Positions 28,310 to 38,800 of a stretch of DNA of 64,000 nucleotides are shown here, piece after piece. Source of the DNA: Pseudobdellovibrionaceae bacterium. Lineage in GTDB: Bacteria > Bdellovibrionota > Bdellovibrionia > Bdellovibrionales > Bdellovibrionaceae. The position numbers and the translations under genes are program-made. The notes below the pieces were generated by a model. That model did not search any database, had not been told where the DNA came from, and saw only the letters and a program-made list of their open reading frames with translations. Each line of letters starts with the position of its first letter. The first letter of the stretch is position 1. Location: the NCBI GenBank assembly GCA_947449255.1, contig CANFQX010000008.1:59820-123819 (forward strand), in the 5' to 3' direction.

Positions 28310-30429
28310 GTTCGCCATTAATTTTTAGAATTTTTAAAGGTCAACAGCTTGTTGGCATAAAACAATTCAGTCAAGATCAAATTGTGATTGGGCATGATGC
28401 CGACGTTAATATCGATTTAGAATCTGAAGATGTATCGCCAATTCATTGTTTGATTGAGAACAGAGAAGGCACTTACTATATTTGCGATCTGGGTTCTAAG
28501 TCGGGGACTTTTAAAAATGGCCAAGCTGTATTGGATGAGGCGATAGTCTCGGGTGATGAATTAACTGTCGGAGCCTTTAAAATTAATTTCTTTGTTGGAG
28601 TTCCTAAGCCTCAAGGTAAGCCCACGGTCATTGTAGAGCCAGTGAAGTTATCAGTTGTCGATGTTCAAGTGCCAGAATTGAAAATTCCGGAGGCACTATC
28701 ATTACCAATTGATGCTCCACCAGCTGTCTCTGAATTGCCTGCTCATCCGGTTCTGCCTTTTGCTCCCACGGTGCTGGAGTTTCCTGTGCCACCTGTATCA
28801 AGTCTCCCGAATGCTTCAGGCGGAGGGCCATTACGCCCTCTCATTAGATCTGCCGTGACCGAGAATAGAAAAACTAAATACTATAAAACATTTGCGCCGC
28901 CCAGTGAGATCAATGACCTTAAGACTTTTTTAAAGCCAGGAAAAGGAACTTCGGTTCAAGTCTTGGTGGCTTGGAATGAAAGAATTCTTACCACTTATAA
29001 TTTTGAAGAACGTCAGTTCATAAAGGTAAATGGTGGCGAGGGAAAAGAAATTGCATTGCCGGCAGGTTTATTGCCGAATAACTTTCCAATTTTAGATTTA
29101 ACCAATGGGTTGCGCGTAAATATCACTTCAGAGATGTTAGCCGAGATGGTTTATTCTTCAGGTGTTTTATCGCTTGAAGAGTTGATACGAAATAGTAAGG
29201 CAGTAAAAACAGCCCTAGGATATTCAATTCGGATTGATCAGAATGAAATGCTGAGTCTTAGGCTTCCAGGTGAATTGATAACATTGTATATTCGATTTAT
29301 TCCCAAGGCTCCGATTGTTCCGATGTTGCCGCCATTGATGCTTTCTGCTTCTGAGGTTTCTGGATTGGTAATTTCGATTGTCATGGTGGCCTTGCTAGGT
29401 CTGTATGTTTCAGCAACGACCCCAAAAGATTGGCAAGAAAACAAACAAGAGGAAGTCCAACGACTTGTTCAAGTTGTTTTCACAAAGCCTCCGGCGCCTC
29501 CGGTCTTGCCCAAGCCTCCTGAACCGCAAGTACCACCTCCGCCTAAGACCGAAACTCCTCCGCCAGCCCCGAAGGAGAAAAAGGTTATTGTCTCTAATGA
29601 AAATAGAGAAGCTCAACGAAAAAGTCCTCCAGATGCTTTAGATAAAAAGGTTCAAGTTCAGGCTAAGGCCAGCGAAGTTGCACCAAAACCTCTGGCACAA
29701 GACAGAACAAAAAAATTCACCTCGTCGAGGGAGGGTGGCGCAGTTAAAATTGGCAAAGTTGCAGGTGCAAATGCAGCATCAGTCAATAAGGATGTGTCAA
29801 AAGTAGGCTTAATGGCTGCCTTCGGAAGAGGTGGTGTTCGTGATAATATTGACAAAGCTTATTCAGGAGCTGGTGGCGTTTTAGGAGCGGCTAATTCAGC
29901 GACAGGGACCTCTGGCTTTAATGAAGACCGTGCGGGCAAAGATCTTGGGTCTAGATTTAAAGATTCTGGGGCAGGCGGAAAAGGAACTGCAACAGAAGGA
30001 ATAAGAGACGTTGGGACTAAAGGTCGCAGCGAAGGCAAATCCGATTATGGAGCTTCGGTCGGTTATGGATCAAAAAATTCAGTAGCGATTGCAGGCGGGG
30101 GATTTGAAGAATCCTTTGATGCCACAATTGATAAGGAAGCTATTCGGCGCGTAATTAAGGCTCGAATCAATGAGATCAAAAGTTGCTATGAAAGAGCTTT
30201 AAATACTCTCGAAAAAGGTCGAAAGCTTGAAGGCAAAATTGTCCTGGGATGGGATATAGTTGAAAAAGGTCAGGCTCGGAATGTAAAAATTGTAAGCTCT
30301 ACCTTAGGCAACACTCAGGTTGAGCATTGCATTCGTGATAGACTTGCTAGCTGGGTTTTCCCAGAGCCACCCACGGGGATGACTGCTGTGGTTAAAGCAT
30401 ATCCATTTATTTTAAACCAACAGAATTAG
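28306..30429 (+). CDS. gltG: FHA-TonB inner-membrane protein, GltG-like
   Basis: 707 residues from a TTG start with GGGGTGG upstream. A cytoplasmic FHA domain (~10-90) has SPIHCLIE and GTFKNG, but His replaces the usual Arg (VIGHDA). Then comes a Pro/Val-rich linker, a globular region (~190-345), one membrane segment (~347-367, SGLVISIVMVALLGLYVS), a periplasmic Pro-rich stretch, a Gly-rich stretch (~490-600), and a TonB/AgmX-like C-terminal domain (ARINEIKSCYERAL...GKIVLGWDI). This is the GltG layout: it links motor energy to periplasmic partners. The AglRQS genes follow at once. Confidence 0.78.
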   Translation: MSSPLIFRIFKGQQLVGIKQFSQDQIVIGHDADVNIDLESEDVSPIHCLIENREGTYYICDLGSKSGTFKNGQAVLDEAIVSGDELTVGAFKINFFVGVPKPQGKPTVIVEPVKLSVVDVQVPELKIPEALSLPIDAPPAVSELPAHPVLPFAPTVLEFPVPPVSSLPNASGGGPLRPLIRSAVTENRKTKYYKTFAPPSEINDLKTFLKPGKGTSVQVLVAWNERILTTYNFEERQFIKVNGGEGKEIALPAGLLPNNFPILDLTNGLRVNITSEMLAEMVYSSGVLSLEELIRNSKAVKTALGYSIRIDQNEMLSLRLPGELITLYIRFIPKAPIVPMLPPLMLSASEVSGLVISIVMVALLGLYVSATTPKDWQENKQEEVQRLVQVVFTKPPAPPVLPKPPEPQVPPPPKTETPPPAPKEKKVIVSNENREAQRKSPPDALDKKVQVQAKASEVAPKPLAQDRTKKFTSSREGGAVKIGKVAGANAASVNKDVSKVGLMAAFGRGGVRDNIDKAYSGAGGVLGAANSATGTSGFNEDRAGKDLGSRFKDSGAGGKGTATEGIRDVGTKGRSEGKSDYGASVGYGSKNSVAIAGGGFEESFDATIDKEAIRRVIKARINEIKSCYERALNTLEKGRKLEGKIVLGWDIVEKGQARNVKIVSSTLGNTQVEHCIRDRLASWVFPEPPTGMTAVVKAYPFILNQQN

Positions 30430-30484
30430 TTTTTTATAGTTTTTTTATTTTAGTAAATTATTTGTATCTTTAAGGAGAATATAG

Positions 30485-31150
30485 ATGAACCCAACAGTAG
30501 CAGCAGAAAACATTAATTTCATTCAGAGAGCTTTCTCCGAAGGTGGCGTGGTCATGTACGTAATTGCAGCCATTGCTATTTTGTCACTGATTGTCATCAT
30601 TGATCGTATGACAAAATTAAAAAACTTATCTGTCGATAAAAGAGAATTCACAGATCAAATTTTTAGATTGGTCGTTGCCGGGGATCTGCGTCAGGCGATT
30701 AGTTTTTGTGATGCACGTCCAGCTCCGCTGACGAATACGGTTAAAGCAGGTTTGGTTCAAGCGATGAACAAAAGACCTGATGAAGAAATTCAAGTTGCCA
30801 TGGATGCTGCTGTCATGCGCGAAATGCCAAAGGTCGAGGGATGGGTTTCTTTCTTGGCAGTTTTTGGTAACGTGTCTGTTCTGGCAGGACTGCTTGGAAC
30901 GATTATTGGTATGATTGGTTCATTCCGTGCGGTGGCCGCAGCCGATCCTGCAACGAAGGCCTTAGAGCTTTCAAGAGGTATTTCCCATGCCTTAAACTGT
31001 ACTGCATTCGGACTTTTGGTTGCGATCACTTGTATCGTCGCTTACGGATTATTTCAGCATCGAATTCAAAATACAGAAAATGAGGTCATTGAAACAAGCA
31101 TGACTCTTTTGAATCTTGTTGCTTCGAACAGAGAGAAATTTAAAGACTAA
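30485..31150 (+). CDS. aglR: AglR, TolQ/ExbB/MotA-family proton channel subunit
   Basis: 221 residues with three membrane segments: ~20-40 (VVMYVIAAIAILSLIVII), ~120-145 (WVSFLAVFGNVSVLAGLLGTIIGMIGSF) and ~170-192 (ALNCTAFGLLVAITCIVAYGLF). The second and third carry the Gly-rich TolQ signature GLLGTIIGMI. It forms the pentameric channel around the TolR-like pair encoded next. AAGGAG precedes the ATG, and a 55-base gap from gltG could hold a promoter. In Myxococcus, AglR drives gliding by proton flow. Confidence 0.85.
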   Translation: MNPTVAAENINFIQRAFSEGGVVMYVIAAIAILSLIVIIDRMTKLKNLSVDKREFTDQIFRLVVAGDLRQAISFCDARPAPLTNTVKAGLVQAMNKRPDEEIQVAMDAAVMREMPKVEGWVSFLAVFGNVSVLAGLLGTIIGMIGSFRAVAAADPATKALELSRGISHALNCTAFGLLVAITCIVAYGLFQHRIQNTENEVIETSMTLLNLVASNREKFKD

Positions 31151-31172
31151 ACTTTGATATTTGAGGTTGTAA

Positions 31173-31649
31173 ATGGCTCACATAGATAGCGGTGATTCCA
31201 GAGGTAGAAGCAAAAATATAGAGCTCAATTTAGTTCCATTCATCGACCTGATGAGCGTCTTGATTACATTTTTGCTGATTACAGCAGTTTGGACACAGGT
31301 TTCTATGATGCAAATTGGAAGTTCTTTGTATGGAAAGAAATCTGCAGATGATCCAAAACCAGTTCCGCCGCCCTTGGCTGAAGTTGTTTTGAAGGTTGAT
31401 GTCAAAGAGATTGGATATGTTCTGACTGTTGGCAAAGATATCATCAGTCTTCCAATGCAAAGTGGGCAATTTGATGATGCGGGCTTGGTTGCCCAACTGC
31501 AAAGAGTGAAGCAGCTTTATCCTGAAAAAAAGGATGTAATCTTGGCGATGTCAGATGTATTGCCATATGAAGTGCTCATAAAAGCAATGGACGATTTATT
31601 AAATTCTGGTTTTTCTGCAATTTCGGTTGCGACAGGAGGGCCTATTTAA
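31173..31649 (+). CDS. aglQ: AglQ, TolR/ExbD-family subunit
   Basis: 158 residues. A short basic cytoplasmic start leads to one membrane helix (~22-42), whose PFIDLMSVLITFLL holds the proton-binding Asp of the TolR/ExbD family. The periplasmic domain ends with the usual AMSDVLPYEVLIKAMDDLLNSGF block. The stop overlaps the start of the next gene by one base. Two different TolR-type genes after one TolQ-type gene is the AglRQS pattern, so AglQ is assigned by order. Confidence 0.82.
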   Translation: MAHIDSGDSRGRSKNIELNLVPFIDLMSVLITFLLITAVWTQVSMMQIGSSLYGKKSADDPKPVPPPLAEVVLKVDVKEIGYVLTVGKDIISLPMQSGQFDDAGLVAQLQRVKQLYPEKKDVILAMSDVLPYEVLIKAMDDLLNSGFSAISVATGGPI

Positions 31650-32251
31650 TGGCAATTTATAAACCTGGTGAGAGGCATCGTTATCATAATATTCTAAGAA
31701 AAAGGAAAGCAAAACGTGGTGTAACAGCCGTTCTTTCTTTGACAGCCATGGTGGATATGTTCACTGTTTTGGTTATTTTTCTTTTGCAAAATTACAATGC
31801 AACCGGAGAAATTTTATATATTCCAAAAGAAGTTACCTTGCCGAAGGCATCAAGCGTAAAGGAACTTAAGCCAGCTCACATCGTTACCGTATCAAGCAAA
31901 GAGATTTTTTTAGATAAAGAGGTGGTTGCAACTTTTGATGAAGTCAAGAAAATGAACTCAGATGAGTGGCTAATTCAAAAACTCAAAGATCAACTTTCAA
32001 TAGCATTAGAAAAATCAAAAGCTGAGCAAGATAATAAATTGCAGGATAAGATTCGGAATGCCGTTGATTCGACAAAAGGCGCAGAAAACAAAAATGAAGA
32101 TGCTAGCTCTTGGAGTAAAGTTACAATTCAAGCAGATAAAGGAATTGACTTTTTAACTGTAAAAAAAGTTCTATTCACTGTAACCGAAGCTGGTGCAGGT
32201 GAAATAAATTTTGCGGTCAATAAGCTTCCACATGTATCGACGTCTAATTAA
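31649..32251 (+). CDS. aglS: AglS, second TolR/ExbD-family subunit
   Basis: 200 residues. The membrane helix (~27-46) contains AMVDMFTVLVIFLL with the conserved Asp. The periplasmic part is longer than that of AglQ and has a charged, probably helical insertion (~105-145) before a C-terminal strand-helix unit. Translation is coupled to aglQ through a TAATG overlap. It is the last gene of the gliding run; no GltH, GltI or GltJ candidates follow in this window. Confidence 0.8.
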   Translation: MAIYKPGERHRYHNILRKRKAKRGVTAVLSLTAMVDMFTVLVIFLLQNYNATGEILYIPKEVTLPKASSVKELKPAHIVTVSSKEIFLDKEVVATFDEVKKMNSDEWLIQKLKDQLSIALEKSKAEQDNKLQDKIRNAVDSTKGAENKNEDASSWSKVTIQADKGIDFLTVKKVLFTVTEAGAGEINFAVNKLPHVSTSN

Positions 32252-32365
32252 CATACAGGTTCAAGTAAACTGCAATTTAACATGCAAAATTGCGGTAAGT
32301 GAGTTAAAAAAGATCAGCCCCTTTACTAGAAACGTTCTTGAAAACTGGAGTTGTTCTCTTCAAAT

Positions 32366-33367
32366 ATGAAAAATATTAAGAACCTTATCTTTGTTGTGCT
32401 TCTGGGGTTTCTATTTGTAGAGGTTCTTATTGTATTTCCTTCCAAATTGGAGATTGAGGACGATAAAAGTCTTCGATCAAGAGTTGCGAAACAGGAAGAG
32501 AAAATAAAAAATAAAAAGCTTTTTGATGATGATGCTTCCAAACTCTCTGATCAGCGCATGGGTGGAGTTCATTTGGTGGAAAGTCAGCAAGGACTTCGCG
32601 ATTGGGAACTTTTTGCGAAATCAGCGGAGGGTAGTCAAGCCTCAGGCACGTGGAAACTGCATCAAGTGCGTGTTCTTTTTTATAATAAAGATAAGGTCGA
32701 GTTCACTGTCGTCGGTGATCATGGCAGTATCGATGCTAAATCTAAAGATTTAAGTATTCTTGGCAATGTTTCGACTCAATCAGAGAATGGTTATATCTTT
32801 CAAACATCATCCATTTTTTATTCTTCCCAGAAAAGAGAAATATTAAGTCCAAGTCTAGTGACCATGACTTCTCCTAAAGATGTTTCTGGTGAGAGCCTGA
32901 TCTTAAAGGGGCGTAAAATGCTTGTCTTGGTGGACCAGTCAAAGATGTTCATCAATGCAGATGTTGCGGCACGCAAGTTGATGAAGAATGGGCTGGCCTT
33001 TGATGTCGCGGCCAGCAGTGCTGAATTTAGCGGAAAAAATAAAGAGGCTAAATTTAGTGGAAAAGTAGTTATTGGCTATGATAAAATGCAGTTGGAGGGG
33101 CCAACTGCTGCATTTCTTTTTGATGGAGATGCGGATAAGCTAAGCTCCGTGCTTGTTGATGGTGGTGTTAAGGTCACGGGAGCTGATAAATCGGCTGTTT
33201 CAAAGAGCGTGACTCTGGATTTGTTGGCTAATAAATATATTTTTCGTGGGAGCCCCAAAGTCACCCAAAACGAAGACGAGCTCACTGGTGAAGAAATTAT
33301 TTTTCTTGAAGGTGGAAAAAAAGTGAGAATAGAGAAAGCTCGCGCAAAGTTGGAGAACAGAAAATAA
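32366..33367 (+). CDS. LptC-LptA fusion protein
   Basis: 333 residues from ATG 32366; the TTG at 32351 in the ORF track would sit on its own GGAG. One N-terminal membrane helix (~4-24) is followed by an LptC-like part (~60-190; [31 protein letters not shown]) and an LptA/OstA-like part (~205-330; [34 protein letters not shown]). Both build the periplasmic LPS bridge and share the same beta-jellyroll, so a fusion is structurally simple. The stop overlaps the lptB start by one base. Separate lptC and lptA genes are the usual state. Confidence 0.72.
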   Translation: MKNIKNLIFVVLLGFLFVEVLIVFPSKLEIEDDKSLRSRVAKQEEKIKNKKLFDDDASKLSDQRMGGVHLVESQQGLRDWELFAKSAEGSQASGTWKLHQVRVLFYNKDKVEFTVVGDHGSIDAKSKDLSILGNVSTQSENGYIFQTSSIFYSSQKREILSPSLVTMTSPKDVSGESLILKGRKMLVLVDQSKMFINADVAARKLMKNGLAFDVAASSAEFSGKNKEAKFSGKVVIGYDKMQLEGPTAAFLFDGDADKLSSVLVDGGVKVTGADKSAVSKSVTLDLLANKYIFRGSPKVTQNEDELTGEEIIFLEGGKKVRIEKARAKLENRK

Positions 33368-34089
33368 TGAGTTTATTGATTATTAAAGATATTTCAAAAG
33401 CTTTTAAAAAACGCAAGGTCGTTGATGGTGTTTCCTTCTCTGTTGAGTCTGGACAAGTTGTGGGGCTCTTGGGGCCAAATGGAGCTGGCAAAACAACTTC
33501 ATTCTATATGGTCGTGGGAATTATCCAGCCGGACCATGGAAGTATTGTGCTGGATGAAGAAGAAATCACAGATTTGCCGATGTATAAGAGAGCTCGTGTT
33601 GGATTAAGTTACTTGGCTCAGGAACCAAGTATCTTTAGGAAATTGACTGTCGAAGAAAATATCACAGTGGCCCTTGAGGCGCATGGATATCACGGAATTG
33701 AAGCCTCAGAAAAGTTGGAGCAATTGATTGCTAATTTTAGGGTTGATCATATTAGAGACAGTTACGGCTTTTCACTGTCTGGAGGCGAACGTCGTCGGGT
33801 TGAGATCGCTCGAGCCTTGGCAGGGGATCCGAAGTTTTTATTGTTGGATGAACCTTTTGCTGGGATTGATCCCATAGCTGTAGCAGATATTCAGAATATT
33901 ATCAGAGATCTTAAGGCCAAAGGTATAGGAGTTTTGATCACTGATCATAACGTGCGTGAGACTTTGGGTATTTGTGATTATGCTTACATATTGAAGGATG
34001 GGAAAATTCAAGTTGGCGGAAGTTCAGATGACATTACCTCCTCTGATATCGCTCGCAAGTTTTATCTCGGCGAGAATTTTAAGCTTTGA
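33367..34089 (+). CDS. lptB: LPS export ABC transporter ATPase
   Basis: 240 residues. Walker [12 protein letters not shown]-loop [21 protein letters not shown] signature [15 protein letters not shown], Walker [13 protein letters not shown], and the switch His in TDHNVRETL. The Q-loop context (EPSIFRKLT) is typical of LptB rather than amino-acid ABC ATPases. It powers LPS extraction with LptF/LptG, which are not in this window. It is located between the lptCA fusion and rpoN, an order widely conserved in proteobacteria. Confidence 0.95.
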   Translation: MSLLIIKDISKAFKKRKVVDGVSFSVESGQVVGLLGPNGAGKTTSFYMVVGIIQPDHGSIVLDEEEITDLPMYKRARVGLSYLAQEPSIFRKLTVEENITVALEAHGYHGIEASEKLEQLIANFRVDHIRDSYGFSLSGGERRRVEIARALAGDPKFLLLDEPFAGIDPIAVADIQNIIRDLKAKGIGVLITDHNVRETLGICDYAYILKDGKIQVGGSSDDITSSDIARKFYLGENFKL

Positions 34090-34137
34090 ACTTTCAAAGA
34101 ATATTTTGCTAATTAGTTAGTAAAGAAAGGCAATTCA

Positions 34138-35577
34138 ATGGCTCTTAGACAGACCATGAACCTAAGCCAGGGTCTGGTGATAACTCCCCAGTTGCAACAA
34201 GCCATCAAGCTTTTGCAAATGTCACGTATGGAGTTAGAATCAGCAGTTCGTTCAGAGCTGGAGGAAAACCCTATTCTTGATGAAGCCGAGTCTTTAAAAG
34301 AAGATGATATTTTAAGAACCAAAGAAGCTGCCGCAGAGATCGATGCGGGTTCGGTAGAAACGGCCAACGATCAAGTGTCACAAGATCCTCAAAAACAAGA
34401 TGAATTTGAGTGGGAATCCTATATTGAAGCCAATCAGAAACCGCCGCAATCTGGCATGGCGGGTTCTGAAGAAATCATGAATTATGAAAACGTCATCACA
34501 GCGGCTCAAACCCTGCATGATCACCTTTATTGGCAAGTGAAAATGAACGGCTTTTCCGAAGAAGAAGAGCAGGCTGCGGACGCACTTATCGGTTCTATTG
34601 ATGACGATGGTTACTTAAAAATTCCCCTTGAACAAATTGCTGAAGAAGAAAAAGTTGATGTTGAACTTTTAAAAGACACTCTGACTTTAATTCATGAATT
34701 TGACCCGCCGGGTGTAGGCGCACGTGATTTGAAAGAGTGCTTGTTGATTCAAGCAAAATTGCTGCAAGAAGACACTCACGATTTAGTTTATTTGATCAAT
34801 AATCATTTGAAAGACCTTGAAAAGAAAAATTACGACGCCATTGCCAAGGCCATGAATCAAGAAGTTTTAGATATTATTGATATGTGCAAAATTATCTATG
34901 CCATGGATCCAAAACCGGGGCGTGCTTATGTGACTACTGAAACCCATTATGTCACCCCTGATGTTTACGTCTATAAGGTTGGCGATGATTATGTGGTGTC
35001 TTTAAATGAAGAGGGTTTGCCAAGATTAAAAATTTCCAACTTCTATAAAAATATGATGAAGGGTGGGAAAACCAACGGCGATAAAACGCAAGAGTACATT
35101 CAGGAAAAGCTGCGCTCTGCGGTTTGGCTAATAAAATCTATTCATCAAAGGCAACGAACTATATTCAAAGTTGCAGATTCTATTGTTAAGCATCAACGAG
35201 AGTTTTTTGAGAAGGGTTCAGAGTATTTAAAGCCGATGATTTTGAGAGATATCGCCAATGACATTGGGATGCATGAATCCACGGTTTCTCGGGTGACGAC
35301 TTCAAAATATGTTCATACGCCGCAAGGAATTTACGAGCTTAAATATTTCTTTAATTCCGGGATTTCTTCTGGGGATGGGGATTCTTTGGCCAGTGAATCG
35401 GTCAAGGTGAAGATCAGAGACCTGGTTGCTAAAGAAAGTGTTAAAAATCCACTTTCTGATCAGAAGCTTGTGGATTTATTGAAGGCCGATGGAATTCAAA
35501 TTGCGCGCAGGACGGTTGCGAAATACCGGGACGTTTTGAAGATATTGCCTTCGTCGCAGCGGAAGAAGTATTTTTAG
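34138..35577 (+). CDS. rpoN: RNA polymerase sigma-54 factor
   Basis: 479 residues. Region I (~5-50) is Gln/Leu-rich (SQGLVITPQLQQAIKLLQMSRMEL), region II is acidic, the core-binding region follows, then the HTH (LRDIANDIGMHESTVSRVTTSKYV) and the RpoN box ARRTVAKYRD near the C-terminus. AAAGG precedes the ATG. It ends in a strong terminator. The genes usually found behind rpoN (hpf, ptsN) are absent; the giant lipoprotein genes follow instead. The FHA activator at 6.4 kb is a likely partner. Confidence 0.97.
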   Translation: MALRQTMNLSQGLVITPQLQQAIKLLQMSRMELESAVRSELEENPILDEAESLKEDDILRTKEAAAEIDAGSVETANDQVSQDPQKQDEFEWESYIEANQKPPQSGMAGSEEIMNYENVITAAQTLHDHLYWQVKMNGFSEEEEQAADALIGSIDDDGYLKIPLEQIAEEEKVDVELLKDTLTLIHEFDPPGVGARDLKECLLIQAKLLQEDTHDLVYLINNHLKDLEKKNYDAIAKAMNQEVLDIIDMCKIIYAMDPKPGRAYVTTETHYVTPDVYVYKVGDDYVVSLNEEGLPRLKISNFYKNMMKGGKTNGDKTQEYIQEKLRSAVWLIKSIHQRQRTIFKVADSIVKHQREFFEKGSEYLKPMILRDIANDIGMHESTVSRVTTSKYVHTPQGIYELKYFFNSGISSGDGDSLASESVKVKIRDLVAKESVKNPLSDQKLVDLLKADGIQIARRTVAKYRDVLKILPSSQRKKYF

Positions 35578-35673
35578 AAAATATAAATATTTGATCAAAG
35601 CGCACCCACGAAATCCGTTTTTTTGTTAGAAATACAATTTGCATCATATTGAGATCTTTTTTAATTTTTACAG

Positions 35674-35704
35674 AAGCTAGGCGTAGGTCTAGCTTTTTTT
35701 TAAT
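35674..35704 (+). terminator. Intrinsic terminator downstream of rpoN
   Basis: AAGCTAG (35674-35680), an 8-nt loop and CTAGCTT (35689-35695), followed by a run of T. It separates rpoN from the giant lipoprotein genes. Confidence 0.88.
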
Positions 35705-35860
35705 TTTTAAACTCCACAGAAACATGCACTTGCATAATTTTGTATTGAATAGATCCTAGACAGTTTCATTATGACACATTTTTACGGCCTGGGGTGGCTT
35801 CAAGAAATTCGGAATTCTTCCGATAAGTCAGTGAAGTACTTTTTAGATCGAGGAGGATTT

Positions 35861-38800
35861 GTGTTGCAAATGATCACGGGATTTTCTTTTAATAAATTTA
35901 GAAAATTTCCTGAAATTATTCTTAGCCCTATGGCGCGGATTTGGATTTTTGCAAAACAATTTCTTGGAAACCGCTTCGTCTCGAAAAGTGCATTTCTGCT
36001 TGGATTTTTCGGATTCACTTCGTTTGCTCTCTTAGGATGTTTACCCCAAGAAAATTTAATGGACCCATCGACACTTGCAGGAATCATCGCCAATGCAGGG
36101 GCTGCAAAGGATTTTAAGGGGTTGCTGTCAGCACAAACTCAGAGTGCAACCAAGGTGCAGTTGACCTGGACGAGTTCGACTGATTCCAATATTGTGGGCT
36201 ATGCAATTTATGATACGACAATCACCTTTGAACCCAAGTTAATTAAGACGATCACGGCCCCAGCTTCTGAGACCTCTGTGACGGGTTTAAAGGCTGGAAC
36301 TTTTTATTCATTTCGTGTTCGCGCCTATGATGCGAAAATGAAAGATGATGGCAACGTGATCGATGTTGGGGCTATCACTTATGGCGGAATCATTTCCGCT
36401 GATGTGAAAAGTTCGACCACAGCGCTTTTGACTTTCAGTGATGGCAGCAATGCCGATAAGATCATGATTTATTGTAAAGTTGGAATCGCAGCCTTTAAGG
36501 AAGAATTGATTGCTGTTTTTACTGACACGAGTCTAACGCAAGGAACGATCACCAATTTGACAGCGGGACAAAACTACACTTGTCGTGCCGTTTTAAGCAT
36601 TGGCGGCGTTGAAGATAATAATTTGGAAACAGTAAGCTTTATTCCGCTAGGTCAGGCGACACAGATTGCATTTATATCTCAACCTTCCAGTGGCTCTGCC
36701 GGAGTCGTTTTACCGGTTCAACCTGTTGTGCAGATTTTAGATAGTTCTGGAAATGTATTGGTAGCGGGGCCTGATTCTTCAGCTCAGGTGACTTTAACTT
36801 TAGCCATTGATTCACCCACAGGTGGAGCGGTGGTAGGTTCAGCGACGGTCAGTGCCGTCAAAGGTGTTGCAACTTTCAGTGGACTCAGTTTTCAGGAAGC
36901 AGGATCAAAAGTTTTAACGGCGACTAAGTCAGACACTTCAGCACAGACCAATGGGTCAGGGCCTTTAGTAAAAAATTCGGACAGCTTTGCAATCGCTCCA
37001 GGCGCTATCAGCGCTGTTAAATCATGGATTGCAATTTCACCAGCCGTGCCACCAGGTAATGCTTTACTTGCCGATGGCAATGCGACCTACACTGTGAATA
37101 TTGCCCTGAAAGATCAATACGGAAATGCAGTTCCAGGAGTTAAGCCGCAATTTGTTTCTTCAATTTCTGGCGATAATTTAAGTCAACCCGTGGACAACAC
37201 GGATGCCCTTGGACTAGCGTCAGGCTCAATCAGTTCAACGATTGCAGATGAAGTGACTCCGTATCGCGAATTATCTGTTTCTTCACCATCAGGTCTATCG
37301 ACTGTGAAAACATTTGCGCCCTTTGTTGCAGGGGCTGCTACAAAGTTGGTCTTTGCCGTTCAACCAGTAAATTCTCCAGCGGGGACTCGGGGAGTTCCCA
37401 CATTGCAAGTGGCGGTGGTGGACACCAATGGAAATATTGTCAGATCAGGGACCGCGGCAACGTCAATGGTAAATTTGACAATTTCAAACAATGTGAATGG
37501 AGCTATTTTAACTGGAACTGCTTCCGCACAAGCTGTGAATGGTTTGGCGACTTTTGGTGATCTGGGGATCGACAAATCAGGCACTGGCTATAAGTTGCAA
37601 GCCAGCAGCGGAAATTTTATTGCAGCCTACAGCAACACCTTTAATGTCACTTCGGGAACGCCAGTTAAAATTGCTATGACCAGCTTGGCGAGCTCCGTGA
37701 CCTCTGGAAGTTGCAGTCGTGCGATCACCTTGCAATTGCAAGATGGTGGTAATAACTCAGCAAACGCAGTTCAAAATACAAGTCTGATTGTGAGTGGCCT
37801 GGGCAGTGCCTCTTTATTTTTAAGCAGTGCTTGCAGTGGCACGGCGCTGACCTCCACGATTGTTTTTACTGCAGGGGCTAGCACGAAGACTGTATATTTG
37901 AAAGACTCAGCCGGGGAAGCCCTGACCATTTCAGTGCGAGATTCATCTAATGTTTTGCGCACGGGCACACTTGCAATGAATGTGAATCCAAATAAAATTT
38001 CAGTTGCGGCAGTGATGCCAGCACCCGCTGTCGCGGGGACGGCGATGTCGGTTATTTCAGGGGCTTGTTCGCCCGCCATGACAGTGACACCAACTGGGGA
38101 TAATGGAAACGCCAGCCCCTTGTTTGCTTTAACGCCTGTTGCACTAACGGGTTTAAATACCAGCAGCGCCTTGTTGTACGCCGATGCGGCTTGTACAGTT
38201 TTGTTAGATCCTTTGAACTTTAACCTTCCGATCACTTCGGGGACCAGCAGCAACACGATCGCCTTGTATTTAAAAGATCCCAAAGCAGAACTTTTTTATT
38301 TGAATATCACGGATCCCGCGTCGGTGATGACAACCACTTCAAGCAATCAGCTGGTGACGATCCTGCCTTCAAATATCACCTTCAGTGGACCGTCTAGTGT
38401 GATCGCCGGAAAATGTTCAACAGTATTTACGGTGACTCTTAAAGATGCTCAGGGAAATAGCGTTTCTGCCATTGCCGCAACCATTTTAAAAATCAATGGT
38501 TTGACGGGCAGCACGACCGGTGGATTTTATGCCAGCCCCTCTTGCACGGGCACGAAGTTGACGTCTGAAATCACGGTGCCGCAAAATGTATCCACACTTT
38601 CCATTTATTTTTCTGACACCAAGGCTGAAGCCTTGCATGTGTTCTTAAGTGACAAGGCTTTGCAGATGGCCCCATCCGACACCTTGGCTATTGGAATATC
38701 ACCAGCGGGATTTCAAATCACCGGTCCTTCACAAACAAATTCAAACACCACAGCCTGTGCGGGACCCTTTTTGGTGAACACGATGGATGGAGCAAGTCCT

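Noticed and set aside
30485-32251. Tol-Pal or ExbBD uptake system
   Set aside because: One TolQ-like and two TolR-like genes follow an FHA-TonB protein and TPR/barrel genes; TolA, TolB, Pal and a TonB-dependent receptor are absent, so Agl fits better.
32272-32293. GCAATTT/AAATTGC hairpin after aglS as terminator
   Set aside because: The stem is AT-rich, only 7 bp, and is followed by GGTAAG, not a T-run.
37771-38283. 170-aa minus-strand ORF in the first giant gene
   Set aside because: Produced by the Ala/Thr/Gly/Val-rich codons of the sense strand; no start signal.
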